Shown one piece after another: positions 1-7,954 of a stretch of 13,976 nt of DNA (position 1 is the stretch's first letter; every line of letters starts with the position of its first letter). A program made the position numbers and the translations under genes. Below the pieces are notes generated by a model. The model had not been told where the DNA came from, made no database searches, and saw only the letters and a list, made by a program, of their open reading frames with translations. The stretch is from CAZGUX01 sp046160045 (lineage in GTDB: Bacteria; Acidobacteriota; Terriglobia; Bryobacterales; Bryobacteraceae). Location of the stretch: the NCBI GenBank assembly GCA_046160045.1, contig JBJXGR010000217.1:1-13976 (forward strand), written 5' to 3'.

Positions 1-2295
1 AATCTCCCAACGCCGGAACGAAAAGCCATCGAACTGCTGGCCGGCGAGGTCGAGAGGCGGACCCAACTCCGGTGGCCCCTCGTTCATGCGTGGCCGGCCG
101 CGGGGACGCCGGTTGTGGCGATCGGCCGTAGCTCCGAGATCGCCGCCCTCGCGGGAGCCCATGCCGGGTTGCTGCCTCCTTCGAGCGGGGCCGCCGCCGC
201 CGAGGGCTACCGGATCCACACCACCGCGGCCGGTAATGCCGTCTTCATCGCCGGAAACGATGCTCGCGGCGTGCTCTTCGGCGCCGGCCATCTGCTCCGC
301 ACGCTCCACATGGCCCGCGGTTCCGTATCGCTTCCCGAGGAATTGCGCGTCTCGACCGCGCCCCGCTACAAGCTGCGCGGCCATCAACTCGGATACCGGC
401 CCAAGACGAACTCGTACGACGGCTGGACCGTCGCGATGTGGGAGCAGTATTATCGCGACCTCGCCGTTTTCGGCACGAATGCCGTCGAGCTGATTCCGCC
501 CCGCTCGGACGACGACGCCGACAGCCCGCACTTCCCCCTACATCCGATGAAGATGATGGTCGAGATGTCGCGCCTGGCCCAGGAATACGGCCTCGAGCTC
601 TGGATCTGGTACCCGGCGATGGACAAAGATTACAGCGACCCGGCCACGGTCGAGTTCGCGCTCAAGGAATGGGGCGAAGTCTTCCGCCAGTTGCCCCGCA
701 TCGACGCCGTCTTTGTCCCCGGCGGCGATCCCGGCCACACCCGCCCGCGGTACCTGCTGTCCCTGCTCGAAAAGCAGACGCAGAACCTCAAGCGCTATCA
801 CCCCAAGGCGCAGATGTGGATGTCGCCCCAGAGCTTCGACAAAGAATGGATGGAAGAATATTACGGCATCATGCGCCAGCAGCCGGCGTGGCTGACGGGT
901 GTGGTGTTCGGCCCGCAGAACCGGGGCAGCCTGGAGGAACTGCGCGCCGCCATCCCCAAGCGCTACCCCATCCGTTTCTATCCGGATATCACGCACAGCC
1001 TGCATTCACAGTACCCGGTGCCCGACTGGGATACCGCGTTCGCGCGCACCCTCGGCCGCGAGGGCATCAACCCGCGCCCGCTCGACGAAGCCAACATCTT
1101 TCGCAGGCTGCAGTCCTTTGCCGATCTTGGCTTTCTGACGTATTCGGAAGGCTGCAACGACGACGTGAACAAGTTCGTGTGGAGCGCGCTCGGCTGGAAT
1201 CCCGACGCCGACGTGGCCGATGTTCTGCGCCAATACAGCCGGTACTTCATCGGCGCCAAATATGCCGATTCCTTCGCGCAGGGCCTGCTCGCCCTGGAAC
1301 GTAACTGGCGAGGGTCGCTGGTTGCCAATGAAGAAGTCGTCACCACGCTCAAGCAGTTCCAGGCGATGGAGCGGTCGGCCACTCCCCAGATTCTGGCCAA
1401 CTGGCGCTTTCAGCAGGCGCTCTACCGGGCCTATTATGACGCCTTCGTGCGCAGCCGCCTGTTGAACGAGACGGCGCTCGAACAACAGGCGCTCGATCGC
1501 CTGCGCGATGCCCCACGCACCGGCTCCCGCGAGGCGATGGCGGAAGCGGAGAGCCTTCTGAACCGTGTTCATACGCACCCTGTCGCCACGGAACTGCGGG
1601 GGCGCGTCTTCGAACTCGCCGAAGCTTTGTTCCAGAGCATTCGCATGCAATTGAGCGTTCCGCGCTATCAGGCCATCGGCGTGCGGAGGGGCGCGAACCT
1701 CGATTCGATCGACATCCCTCTCAACAGCCGCTACTGGCTGAGCGATCAGTTCGCCGGGATCCGGAAACTCGATAAAGAGGCAGACCGGCTCAAGCGGGTC
1801 GAGGAAATCGTCAATTGGACCAACCCCGGTCCGGGCGGCTTCTACGACGACCTGGGCAACCCCGCGATGCAGCCTCATCTGGTTCGCGGCGAGGGACCGT
1901 CGACCGATCCCGCGTTCCTCAAATCGTCACTCGTCAGTTTCTCGCTCCCGGAGGCTACCATCCCGTGGCGTTACTCCTGGTTCGATCACGCCGAGGCGCT
2001 CGGGGAAACGAAACTTCAGATGCGCTACGAGTATCTGGACCCCGCCGCCGAGTACCGCGTGCGCTTCGTTTATGGGGGTGAAAACCAGCCGCACAAGATT
2101 CGTCTGGTGGCGGACGGCCGTTTCGAGATCTATCCCTACGGGCCGAAGGACCTTCCTCCGAAGGTGTTGGAGTTCGACATCCCCGCCGAGGCCACGGCCG
2201 ACGGCACGCTGGTTCTCGAATGGAATCGCATGCCCGGCGCCGGTGGAGCCGGCCGGGGCTGCCAAGTGGCGGAAGTATGGCTGATCAGAAAATAG
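1..2295 (+). CDS. Putative secreted TIM-barrel glycosidase, copy 1 (5'-truncated by window)
   Basis: The frame is open from base 1, so the true start and signal peptide lie upstream; 764 residues are visible. Visible residues 1-115 look like the small alpha/beta domain that precedes the barrel in GH20, GH67 and GH84-type enzymes, with a short VLFGAGHLLRTL helix motif near its end. A barrel-like region starts at RGHQ (residue 126) and carries ELIPP, LWIWYP, GGDPGHT (241-247), YPDITH and YSEGCNDDVNK (about 381-391). A helical stretch follows, then GPGGFYDDLG (610-619), then a beta-rich C-terminal domain containing RLVADG. The acidic residues in GGDPGHT and YSEG are candidate catalytic residues; this is inference. 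It is a full-length paralogue of the gene at 3611-6061, about half identical by eye. The stop codon overlaps the following MFS gene by 19 bases. The glycosidase class is solid by architecture, but the family and substrate are unknown. Confidence 0.75.
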   Translation, partial: NLPTPERKAIELLAGEVERRTQLRWPLVHAWPAAGTPVVAIGRSSEIAALAGAHAGLLPPSSGAAAAEGYRIHTTAAGNAVFIAGNDARGVLFGAGHLLRTLHMARGSVSLPEELRVSTAPRYKLRGHQLGYRPKTNSYDGWTVAMWEQYYRDLAVFGTNAVELIPPRSDDDADSPHFPLHPMKMMVEMSRLAQEYGLELWIWYPAMDKDYSDPATVEFALKEWGEVFRQLPRIDAVFVPGGDPGHTRPRYLLSLLEKQTQNLKRYHPKAQMWMSPQSFDKEWMEEYYGIMRQQPAWLTGVVFGPQNRGSLEELRAAIPKRYPIRFYPDITHSLHSQYPVPDWDTAFARTLGREGINPRPLDEANIFRRLQSFADLGFLTYSEGCNDDVNKFVWSALGWNPDADVADVLRQYSRYFIGAKYADSFAQGLLALERNWRGSLVANEEVVTTLKQFQAMERSATPQILANWRFQQALYRAYYDAFVRSRLLNETALEQQALDRLRDAPRTGSREAMAEAESLLNRVHTHPVATELRGRVFELAEALFQSIRMQLSVPRYQAIGVRRGANLDSIDIPLNSRYWLSDQFAGIRKLDKEADRLKRVEEIVNWTNPGPGGFYDDLGNPAMQPHLVRGEGPSTDPAFLKSSLVSFSLPEATIPWRYSWFDHAEALGETKLQMRYEYLDPAAEYRVRFVYGGENQPHKIRLVADGRFEIYPYGPKDLPPKVLEFDIPAEATADGTLVLEWNRMPGAGGAGRGCQVAEVWLIRK

Positions 2296-3611
2296 TCGCA
2301 ATCACCGACCTGGGCGCCGATCCCGAATATGCGGGCGTCGGCCCCCGCTACAAGTGGTACCTGGTAGCGATGCTGTGGTGCATTTCGTTTTTCAATTACG
2401 CCGACCGGCAGGCGATCTTTTCCGTTTTCCCGCTCCTCGAGAAGGAGATGAACCTGGACCCGGTGCAACTGGGTCTGCTCGGTTCGTCGTTCGCCTGGGT
2501 GTACGGGTTGGGCGCCATCTTCGCGGGTTGGCTGGTGGATCGCATCCGGCGCAAATCCGCGATTCTGGTCGGCCTTCACGTGTGGAGCATTATTTGCGTC
2601 GCCACGGCGTGGTCGAAGAACTTCACCCATCTGTTCTTCTTTCGAGCAGCCGAAGGCCTGGGAGAAACGGCCTACTACCCGGCCTCCATGTCGCTGATGA
2701 GCGACTATCACGGCAGGCTGACACGGTCGCGCGCGATGGGTTTCCATCAAACCAGCGTCTACTTCGGAACGATCGGCGGCGGCTTTTTCGCGGGGCTGAT
2801 CGGCCAGCACTACGGCTGGCGGTGGTCGTTTATTCTGTTCGGCGGTCTCGGCATTCTGCTGGGATTCGTACTGCACAAGTATCTGGTCGAGGCGCCGCGC
2901 GGCGCAGCCGACCTGGCCGATTCGGGCGGGAAGCCGACACACACCGCCAGACAGATCGGCGCCGCCGAGTTCGCGCGAACGGTCGTCCGTACTCCTTCGG
3001 TCCTGTTGCTGCTGGGGGCGTTTCTGTGCGCGAATTTTGTCGCCGTGGTGCTGCTGTCCTGGATGCCGAAATTCCTCTATGACAAGTTCCACATGAGCCT
3101 GGCCATGTCGGGGCTGACCGCGACATTGTTCGTGCAACTCGCCAGCATGGTGGGGGCTCCCTTCGGCGGGTGGCTTGCGGACATTCTGCGCAAGCGCTCG
3201 GCGCGCGGCCGGATGCTGGTGCAAGCCATCGGCGTGTTGTGCGGAGCGCCCTTTGTCGCCCTTTGCGGTATGACCCCGTCCGTTACCTGGCTGCTGGTCG
3301 CGCTTACCTTCTGGGGCTTTTTCAAGGGGCTCTACGACGCGAATATTTTTGCCGCGGTCTACGATGTTGTGCGGCCGGAGGCGCGCGGCGCCGCCGCCGG
3401 CCTGATGAACACGGTCGGCTGGCTGGCCGGGGGAGGCACGGCGCCTCTCGCCATTGGCTGGATTGCCAAGAAGGAGAGTCTCAGCCTTGCGATCGCGATG
3501 GCGTCCACGGTCTACATCGCCGCCGCGCTGCTGCTGTTGATAGGTGTGCTGTTCTTTGTGGAGCGCGATGCGGCGCGAATGCAGGCGCAACTGGTCGAGG
3601 AGGGGCGGTAG
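2277..3611 (+). CDS. MFS transporter, ACS/hexuronate-like
   Basis: 444 residues, a normal length for a 12-helix major facilitator. The ATG at 2277 was chosen over an earlier in-frame ATG at 2220 because it follows a GGCGGAAG purine stretch and gives the usual short cytoplasmic N-terminus. NYADRQA at about 40-46 is the Asp-Arg pair in helix 1 typical of the anion:cation symporter branch. GWLVDRIRRK at 84-93 is MFS motif A, and GGWLADILRKRS is its second-half counterpart. LGETAYYPAS matches the family signature in helix 4. It sits inside the glycosidase operon, overlapping the upstream gene by 19 bases and the downstream GTG by one. The context suggests import of the sugar or sugar acid released by the flanking hydrolases. 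The substrate cannot be read from sequence. Confidence 0.9.
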   Translation: MADQKIVAITDLGADPEYAGVGPRYKWYLVAMLWCISFFNYADRQAIFSVFPLLEKEMNLDPVQLGLLGSSFAWVYGLGAIFAGWLVDRIRRKSAILVGLHVWSIICVATAWSKNFTHLFFFRAAEGLGETAYYPASMSLMSDYHGRLTRSRAMGFHQTSVYFGTIGGGFFAGLIGQHYGWRWSFILFGGLGILLGFVLHKYLVEAPRGAADLADSGGKPTHTARQIGAAEFARTVVRTPSVLLLLGAFLCANFVAVVLLSWMPKFLYDKFHMSLAMSGLTATLFVQLASMVGAPFGGWLADILRKRSARGRMLVQAIGVLCGAPFVALCGMTPSVTWLLVALTFWGFFKGLYDANIFAAVYDVVRPEARGAAAGLMNTVGWLAGGGTAPLAIGWIAKKESLSLAIAMASTVYIAAALLLLIGVLFFVERDAARMQAQLVEEGR

Positions 3612-6061
3612 TGACAGGCGGCGCGACCGTCACCACCCGCTTCAGAGCCGCGACCGTAAGGGAGCGGTGGCGGCGAGAAACGAGCGGCGAAGCATCGCCA
3701 CCGCTCCCTTACGGTCGCGGCTCTGAAGGGGGTCGCGGCCCCGGCCGGTGGCTGCACTTCTTTCTGCTCTGCGGTCTCGGCGTCATGCAGGCTGTTGCAT
3801 TGGATCTCCGCGACGCCGTGGTCTTCGCCCCGCCGGAACTCGACAAGCGTGGGCAGAAGGCCGTGGCCATGCTGGTCGAGGAGGTGGAGAAACGCACTCA
3901 GCGTCGCTGGCCCGTCACGAACCAGTGGCCGGCGGACGGCAAGCCTGTGATTGCGGTCGGCCCGGCATCGGCGTTGGAGGGGAAATTCACCGCCGGCGCG
4001 GCGATGGCCGCCGAAGGCTATCACCTGGAAAGCAGCGCGAACTCGGTTATCGTCGCCGGCAGCGACACGCGCGGAATTCTCTTTGGCGCCGGGCGCCTGC
4101 TGCGCGAACTCCGAATGCGCCCCGGCGCGGTCAGCCTCGCGGACAACCTCCGCATCGCATCCGCTCCCCGGTACCCGATCCGCGGGCATCAGATGGGCAA
4201 CCGCCCGCTGAACAACGCCGTCGATGCGTGGACGGTGGAGCAGTGGGAACAGCACATCCGCGACCTGGCGGTTTTCGGGACGAACGCCATCGAGTTCATC
4301 CCGCCCGGCGCGGGCGATGAAACGACGCCGCATTACCGCCTGCCGCCGCTCGAGATGATGGCCCGCGTGTCGCGGGTTCTCGACGACTATGGCCTCGATG
4401 TCTGGATCTGGTATCCGGCGCTCGAGAAAGACTACTCCGATGCGGCCACCGTCGAGCGCGCACTCAACGAATGGACGACGGTGTACAAAGCTCTGCCGCG
4501 CATCGACGCAATCTTTGTTCCCGGCGGCGATCCGGGACACACGCATCCGAAGCACCTGCTGCCGTTCCTCGAGAAGCAGGCTCAGGCGCTACACCGATCT
4601 CATCCCAAGGCCGGAATCTGGCTCTCGCCGCAGGGCTTCGACCTCGCGTGGATGGAGGACCTGTATAGCGCCCTGAACCGGGAGCCGTCCTGGCTGGCGG
4701 GGCTGGTGTATGGGCCGGGCGTTCGCGTCAGCATGGAAGAACTACGGGCCAAAGCCCCGCGGCGTTACCCGATCCGTCTCTATCCCGATATCACTCACAC
4801 CGTGCGCGCGCAGTTCGCCGTGCCCGACTGGGATCCCGCCTTTGCCATGACCGAACTGCGCGAGCCGATCAATCCGCGGCCGTTCGCCCAAGCGAAGATC
4901 TTCAAGACCTGGAACGCGCTGACGGCCGGATTCATCACGTACTCGGATGGCGTCAACGACGACGTGAACAAGATCGTGTGGAGTGCGCTCGGCTGGGATC
5001 CCGGGTCGTCCATCCCCGCGATCGTGCGCGAGTACGGCCGCTATTTCATTGGCGATGCGCCCGGCGGCGATTTTGCGCTGCTGACGATGGCCCTGGAACG
5101 GAACTGGCAGGGACCGATCGCGACCAACGCGTCCATCGACACGACGCTTCTTCAGTGGCGTTCGCTGGAGCGGTCCGCGCCGCCGGACGTGCTGGGCAAC
5201 TGGCGGTTCCAGATGGGACTGTACCGGGCGTACTTCGACGCGTACGTGCGAACGCGCCTGCTCCGGGAAAGGGTCGTGCTCGACCGCGCGAGGCTGGAAC
5301 TCGAAGCCGCGCCCAACGCCGGTAGCGAGGCCGCCATCGAGCAGGCCCTGAAGACGCTGAACGGCTATTCCGCCAATCCGCCCGCGCTCGACGTCCGGGC
5401 CAGGTTGTTTGAACTCGGGGGCGCCCTCTATCAGAGCATCGGCCTGCAGTTGAGCCAGCGCTATGGAGGGTATCGCCGCGACCGCGCTACTTCGCTCGAT
5501 AGCCTGGACGCGCCCATCACTAACCTCCACTGGTGGAAGCAGCGCCTGGCCGCGATCCGCGGCCTCACGGCTGAACCGGAACGCCAGAGGGAGATTGCCT
5601 CGCTCATCCACTGGACCGACCCCGGCCCCGGTGGTTTCTACGATGACCTCGGCCACCCGGAGCGGCAGCCTCATCTCCTGAAGGAAGGGGACTCGTACCC
5701 GACCAGCGCGAACCCTCGCCCGGGCGATCCCATCACGTGGTCTACGCACGCGAGTTCGGGCATCGGCCGCCCCATGCGAATGCGCTACACCGGCCTCGAT
5801 CGAACGGCGCAATACCGGATTCGGGTCGTCTACGCGGGAGAGAACGTCAGCCAGGAGCAGGGCATTCGGCTGGTCGCCGATGGCGCGATTGTGGTCCACC
5901 CTTATATGAAGAAACCGCTGCCGGTGCGTCCCGTTGAGTTCGATGTCCCCGTGGAGGCGACCCTGGATGGTGAAGTGACATTCGCCTGGGACCGGGAGGT
6001 AACGCCGAGCGGCCGAATCCGCGGCGCGCAGGTGGCCGAAGTCTGGTTGATTCGAAAATGA
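3611..6061 (+). CDS. Putative secreted TIM-barrel glycosidase, copy 2, with repeat-invaded N-terminus
   Basis: 816 residues if started at the GTG at 3611, which shares one base with the MFS stop codon (TAGTG). No other ATG or GTG occurs in frame before the signal-peptide core LHFFLLCGLGVM (residues 48-59); the next is the ATG at 3785, at the end of that core and useless for export. Signal cleavage is likely after AVA (residue 63). Residues 11-39 are encoded by a perfect palindromic repeat (see 3640-3728). The mature part matches copy 1 throughout: N-terminal alpha/beta domain, RGHQMGNRP, DVWIWYP, GGDPGHT (305-311), YPDITH, YSDGVNDDVNK (from 444), GPGGFYDDLG and a beta C-terminal domain with RLVADG. 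Copy 1 has YSEG where copy 2 has YSDG, a Glu/Asp swap at a possible active-site position. The stop overlaps the sialidase start (ATGA). The family is uncertain; a GH20/GH67-related fold is my best guess. Confidence 0.75.
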   Translation: MTGGATVTTRFRAATVRERWRRETSGEASPPLPYGRGSEGGRGPGRWLHFFLLCGLGVMQAVALDLRDAVVFAPPELDKRGQKAVAMLVEEVEKRTQRRWPVTNQWPADGKPVIAVGPASALEGKFTAGAAMAAEGYHLESSANSVIVAGSDTRGILFGAGRLLRELRMRPGAVSLADNLRIASAPRYPIRGHQMGNRPLNNAVDAWTVEQWEQHIRDLAVFGTNAIEFIPPGAGDETTPHYRLPPLEMMARVSRVLDDYGLDVWIWYPALEKDYSDAATVERALNEWTTVYKALPRIDAIFVPGGDPGHTHPKHLLPFLEKQAQALHRSHPKAGIWLSPQGFDLAWMEDLYSALNREPSWLAGLVYGPGVRVSMEELRAKAPRRYPIRLYPDITHTVRAQFAVPDWDPAFAMTELREPINPRPFAQAKIFKTWNALTAGFITYSDGVNDDVNKIVWSALGWDPGSSIPAIVREYGRYFIGDAPGGDFALLTMALERNWQGPIATNASIDTTLLQWRSLERSAPPDVLGNWRFQMGLYRAYFDAYVRTRLLRERVVLDRARLELEAAPNAGSEAAIEQALKTLNGYSANPPALDVRARLFELGGALYQSIGLQLSQRYGGYRRDRATSLDSLDAPITNLHWWKQRLAAIRGLTAEPERQREIASLIHWTDPGPGGFYDDLGHPERQPHLLKEGDSYPTSANPRPGDPITWSTHASSGIGRPMRMRYTGLDRTAQYRIRVVYAGENVSQEQGIRLVADGAIVVHPYMKKPLPVRPVEFDVPVEATLDGEVTFAWDREVTPSGRIRGAQVAEVWLIRK
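3640..3728. repeat. REP-like palindrome, perfect 33-bp inverted repeat
   Basis: Bases 3640-3672 and 3696-3728 are exact reverse complements (33 bp arms), separated by a 23-base loop (3673-3695). The core of the left arm is GAGCCGCGACCGTAAGGGAG. It lies wholly inside the reading frame of the second glycosidase, between its only plausible start codon and its signal peptide. A second, diverged member with the same loop-proximal GCATCGCC is at 7285-7369. Transcribed, it would form a very stable hairpin just after the MFS stop codon. Confidence 0.92.
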
Positions 6062-7215
6062 ACGCTCCCAGCTCAATCACAGCCCTGTGGCGCCGGTCTC
6101 GGACGGGCGTTCGGAGGCAGAAGCATCAAGACGAGTCGTCCCGACGCTGCGGACACAAGTGTCTGCGCCACAATTTGTTGCTCCTCGTTCTCTGCTCCGT
6201 GATTTCCGCCCAACCGCGTATCGAGCGTATCTTCGGCCCCGAAGTCCCGACCGGGCCCTACAAACACCCGGCCTGTATTAGCGAACTGGCGAATGGAGAT
6301 CTCTACCTGGTCTACTACGGCGGCGGCGGCGAGTACGAGATCGACACGGCTGTCTATGGTTCGCGCCTCAAACGGGGCTCGACCCGGTGGTCGCCGCCGC
6401 TGCCCGTCGCCAAAGACCCGTTCCGCTCGGCGGGCAACGGCGTGATCTGGCAGGCGCCCGACGGCGTGGTCTGGCTCTTCTACGTGGTCCGTTATGGGGC
6501 AACGTGGTCGGATTCGCGCATCCACGTCAAAATCTCGAAGGACAACGCCAACACCTGGTCGGACTCTTCGGTGCTGGCGCTGGAGACCGGAATGATGGTT
6601 CGCAACCGGCCCATCGTGCTATCGAACGGCGACTACCTGCTGCCCATCTATCACGAGACCGGCAACGATACCGAGATGGTCGGCCCGAATTCCACATCGC
6701 TGTTCCTGCGCTACGACATCAAGAAGAAGGTGTGGAGCGAGACCAGCCGGATTCGCTCCGCCAAGGGCAACATCCAGCCCGCGCCCGCGCTCATCGCCGG
6801 GGACTACCTGGTGTCCTATTGCCGGCGGGGCGGAGGCTACGGGCCGGAAACCTCCGGGTACATCGTGCGGTCGGAGTCGCGCGATGGAGGCCGCACCTGG
6901 AGCGAGGGCAAAGACTCGGCGTTCCCCAATCCCAACGCCGCCGTCGACTTCCTCAAGCTCAAGAGCGGTCAACTGCTCCTGGTCTACAATGACAGCCCCA
7001 ATCAGCGCACTCCGCTGACGGTCGCGATCTCGGCGGACCAAGACAAGACGTACCCGTTCCGGCGCAACCTGAAGGAGGGTCCCGGAGATTTCGCCTACCC
7101 GGTCGCGATCCAGACCCGTGACGGCAAGATCCACGTGATTTTCACGTCAGACCGGCGCAGTGTGGTCAACCGGGCCACGTTCGATGAAAGTTGGGTGATG
7201 GAGTCCCGGCGCTAG
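6058..7215 (+). CDS. Secreted sialidase-family (BNR/Asp-box) protein
   Basis: 385 residues. It starts at the ATG overlapping the upstream stop (ATGA), so it is probably translationally coupled; no good Shine-Dalgarno is seen. The signal-peptide core NLLLLVLCSVISA lies at residues 39-51, unusually far from the start, after a repeat-like Arg-rich stretch. The mature part has the pattern of a six-bladed sialidase propeller: ELANGDLYLVYYGGGGEYE, SRLKRGSTRWS, Asp-box-like SKDNANTW, PIVLSNGDYLLPIYHETG and a clear Asp-box SRDGGRTW. Family knowledge: such proteins cleave terminal sialic acid or related sugars, but many soil-bacterial members have unknown substrates. A classical FRIP motif near the N-terminus is not obvious; HPACISELANGD stands in that place. 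It is the last gene of the four-gene glycosidase/transporter operon. Confidence 0.82.
   Translation: MNAPSSITALWRRSRTGVRRQKHQDESSRRCGHKCLRHNLLLLVLCSVISAQPRIERIFGPEVPTGPYKHPACISELANGDLYLVYYGGGGEYEIDTAVYGSRLKRGSTRWSPPLPVAKDPFRSAGNGVIWQAPDGVVWLFYVVRYGATWSDSRIHVKISKDNANTWSDSSVLALETGMMVRNRPIVLSNGDYLLPIYHETGNDTEMVGPNSTSLFLRYDIKKKVWSETSRIRSAKGNIQPAPALIAGDYLVSYCRRGGGYGPETSGYIVRSESRDGGRTWSEGKDSAFPNPNAAVDFLKLKSGQLLLVYNDSPNQRTPLTVAISADQDKTYPFRRNLKEGPGDFAYPVAIQTRDGKIHVIFTSDRRSVVNRATFDESWVMESRR
6124..6172. repeat. Repeat-like palindromic segment in the sialidase N-terminus
   Basis: This segment codes for sialidase residues about 23-38, upstream of the signal-peptide core. It contains two small palindromes: GACGAGTCGTC (6130-6140) and GCGGACAC/AA/GTGTCTGC (6149-6166, one mismatch). 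The opposite strand reads VAQTLVSAA, a peptide I recall from spurious ORFs over interspersed repeats in Acidobacteria and related genomes. That recollection, and the lack of any signal-peptide logic in these residues, is the basis for calling it a repeat. No second copy is present in the window. Confidence 0.45.
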
Positions 7216-7255
7216 GTGCAATACTGTTCGCTTAGGAAACTGCGGCTGACGCTCC

Positions 7256-7283
7256 GAACCGCGCGCGTGAAGCCCGCGGGTTC
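7256..7283. repeat. Imperfect hairpin downstream of the sialidase gene
   Basis: GAACC (7256-7260) with the following GCGCGC can pair with GCCCGCGGGTTC (7272-7283), with one bulge. It starts about 40 bases after the sialidase stop codon. The sequence style (GCCCGCGG, TGACGC) resembles the element at 7462-7479, so it is probably part of an interspersed repeat rather than a dedicated terminator; no clean T tract follows. Confidence 0.4.
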
Positions 7284-7284
7284 T

Positions 7285-7369
7285 TTCGGAGCCGCGACCG
7301 TCAGGGAGCGGTGGCTCCTCACCGGTCAACATGCATCGCCTCCGCTCGCTCACGCTCGCGGCTCAGAAG
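7285..7369. repeat. REP-like palindrome, second diverged copy
   Basis: The left arm contains GAGCCGCGACCGTCAGGGAG (7289-7308), one base different from the left arm at 3640-3672. The right arm (about 7336-7369) contains GCATCGCCTCCGCT and CGCGGCTCAGAAG, matching the right arm of the first copy with several substitutions. The two arms here no longer pair perfectly, unlike the first copy. It lies between convergent genes, where insertion would be harmless. Confidence 0.8.
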
Positions 7370-7376
7370 GCTTCAT

Positions 7377-7400
7377 GGCGGCGATCGGCCGCCGTTCTTT
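7377..7400 (+). terminator. Candidate rho-independent terminator of the glycosidase operon
   Basis: GGCGGC (7377-7382), loop GATCG, GCCGCC (7388-7393), followed by GTTCTTT. A 6-bp all-GC stem with a T-rich tail on the plus strand fits an intrinsic terminator for the operon ending at 7215. The T tract is interrupted and the distance (about 160 bases) is long. Confidence 0.45.
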
Positions 7401-7461
7401 ATAGCCTCTAAACCTGCGGGTACCGTGAAGACAGATGTGAATGAGAGCCCCACGCAACCCT

Positions 7462-7479
7462 CGCGGGCTGACGCCCGCG
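7462..7479. repeat. Short GC palindrome, interspersed-repeat style
   Basis: CGCGGGC (7462-7468), TGAC, GCCCGCG (7473-7479) form a perfect 7-bp stem with a 4-base loop, followed by GTTCGGAG. It resembles the hairpin at 7256-7283. Apart from the repeats, hairpins and candidate terminator listed here, I see no gene in 7216-7617. Confidence 0.5.
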
Positions 7480-7551
7480 GTTCGGAGATTGCGCGCCGCG
7501 TCTTCTATGTGAACAGTATCGGCCGCTAGGTGGATCGACACGCGCCACCAG

Positions 7552-7588
7552 CCCCCGTGGGCGTGCATAATCTGCATGCGCACGGGGG
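7552..7588. other. Strong hairpin between convergent genes
   Basis: CCCCCGTGGGCGTGCA (7552-7567) pairs with TGCATGCGCACGGGGG (7573-7588) around a 5-base loop TAATC, with two imperfect positions in 16. It lies 30 bases beyond the stop of the minus-strand Fe-S carrier gene. Neither strand has a following T tract, so it may be a transcript 3' end stabiliser rather than a canonical terminator. Confidence 0.55.
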
Positions 7589-7617
7589 AAGGAGTTTCGT
7601 GCTCTTGCGCGCGAGGT

Positions 7618-7941
7618 TTAGGCCTGGAACGAGCTGCCGCAGCCGCAGGTCGATTTGACGTTCGGGTTGTTGAACTTGAACCCGGCGCCTTCGATGCTCT
7701 CGATGTAGTCGACTTCGCAACCATCGAGATACAACAAGCTGGCTTGATCGACAAAGATCTTCAGATCTTGGTAGTTGTACGTCTTATCCAACATGTTCGG
7801 GGTGCTCTCGAAAGCCATCGAATACGAGAAACCCGAGCAGCCGCCGCCAACGACGGCAATGCGCAGTCCGGCGGGCTTCGGTTCCTGCTGGTCCAGAATC
7901 TCTTTGACCTTGTCCACGGCGCGTTCAGTGATTTGAATCAT
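7618..7941 (-). CDS. erpA: A-type iron-sulfur cluster carrier (ErpA/HesB/IscA family)
   Basis: 107 residues, the usual length for the family. The GGGCSGFSY motif holds the first conserved cysteine (Cys35), and NPNVKSTCGCGSSF at the C-terminus holds Cys99 and Cys101; together these three ligate or transfer a [2Fe-2S]/[4Fe-4S] cluster. The NPN-KSTCGCGSSF ending is closer to E. coli ErpA than to IscA or SufA, so I use that symbol, with less certainty than the family call. The start ATG at 7941 is preceded by GGTGGAG about 7 bases upstream. It is a cytoplasmic protein delivering clusters to apo-enzymes. No isc or suf genes adjoin it; it appears to be monocistronic, with its own promoter and convergent to the sialidase operon. 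Confidence 0.92.
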   Translation of the reverse strand: MIQITERAVDKVKEILDQQEPKPAGLRIAVVGGGCSGFSYSMAFESTPNMLDKTYNYQDLKIFVDQASLLYLDGCEVDYIESIEGAGFKFNNPNVKSTCGCGSSFQA

Positions 7942-7954
7942 GGGTCGTCTCCAC

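Noticed and set aside
2136..3590. 484-codon minus-strand open frame opposite the MFS gene
   Set aside because: Low-complexity, His/Arg/Gln-rich translation with no family motifs; an antisense shadow of a clear transporter in high-GC DNA.
4742..6076. 444-codon minus-strand open frame opposite the second glycosidase
   Set aside because: The plus strand shows paralogue-level conservation across the same bases; the minus translation has no recognisable motif.
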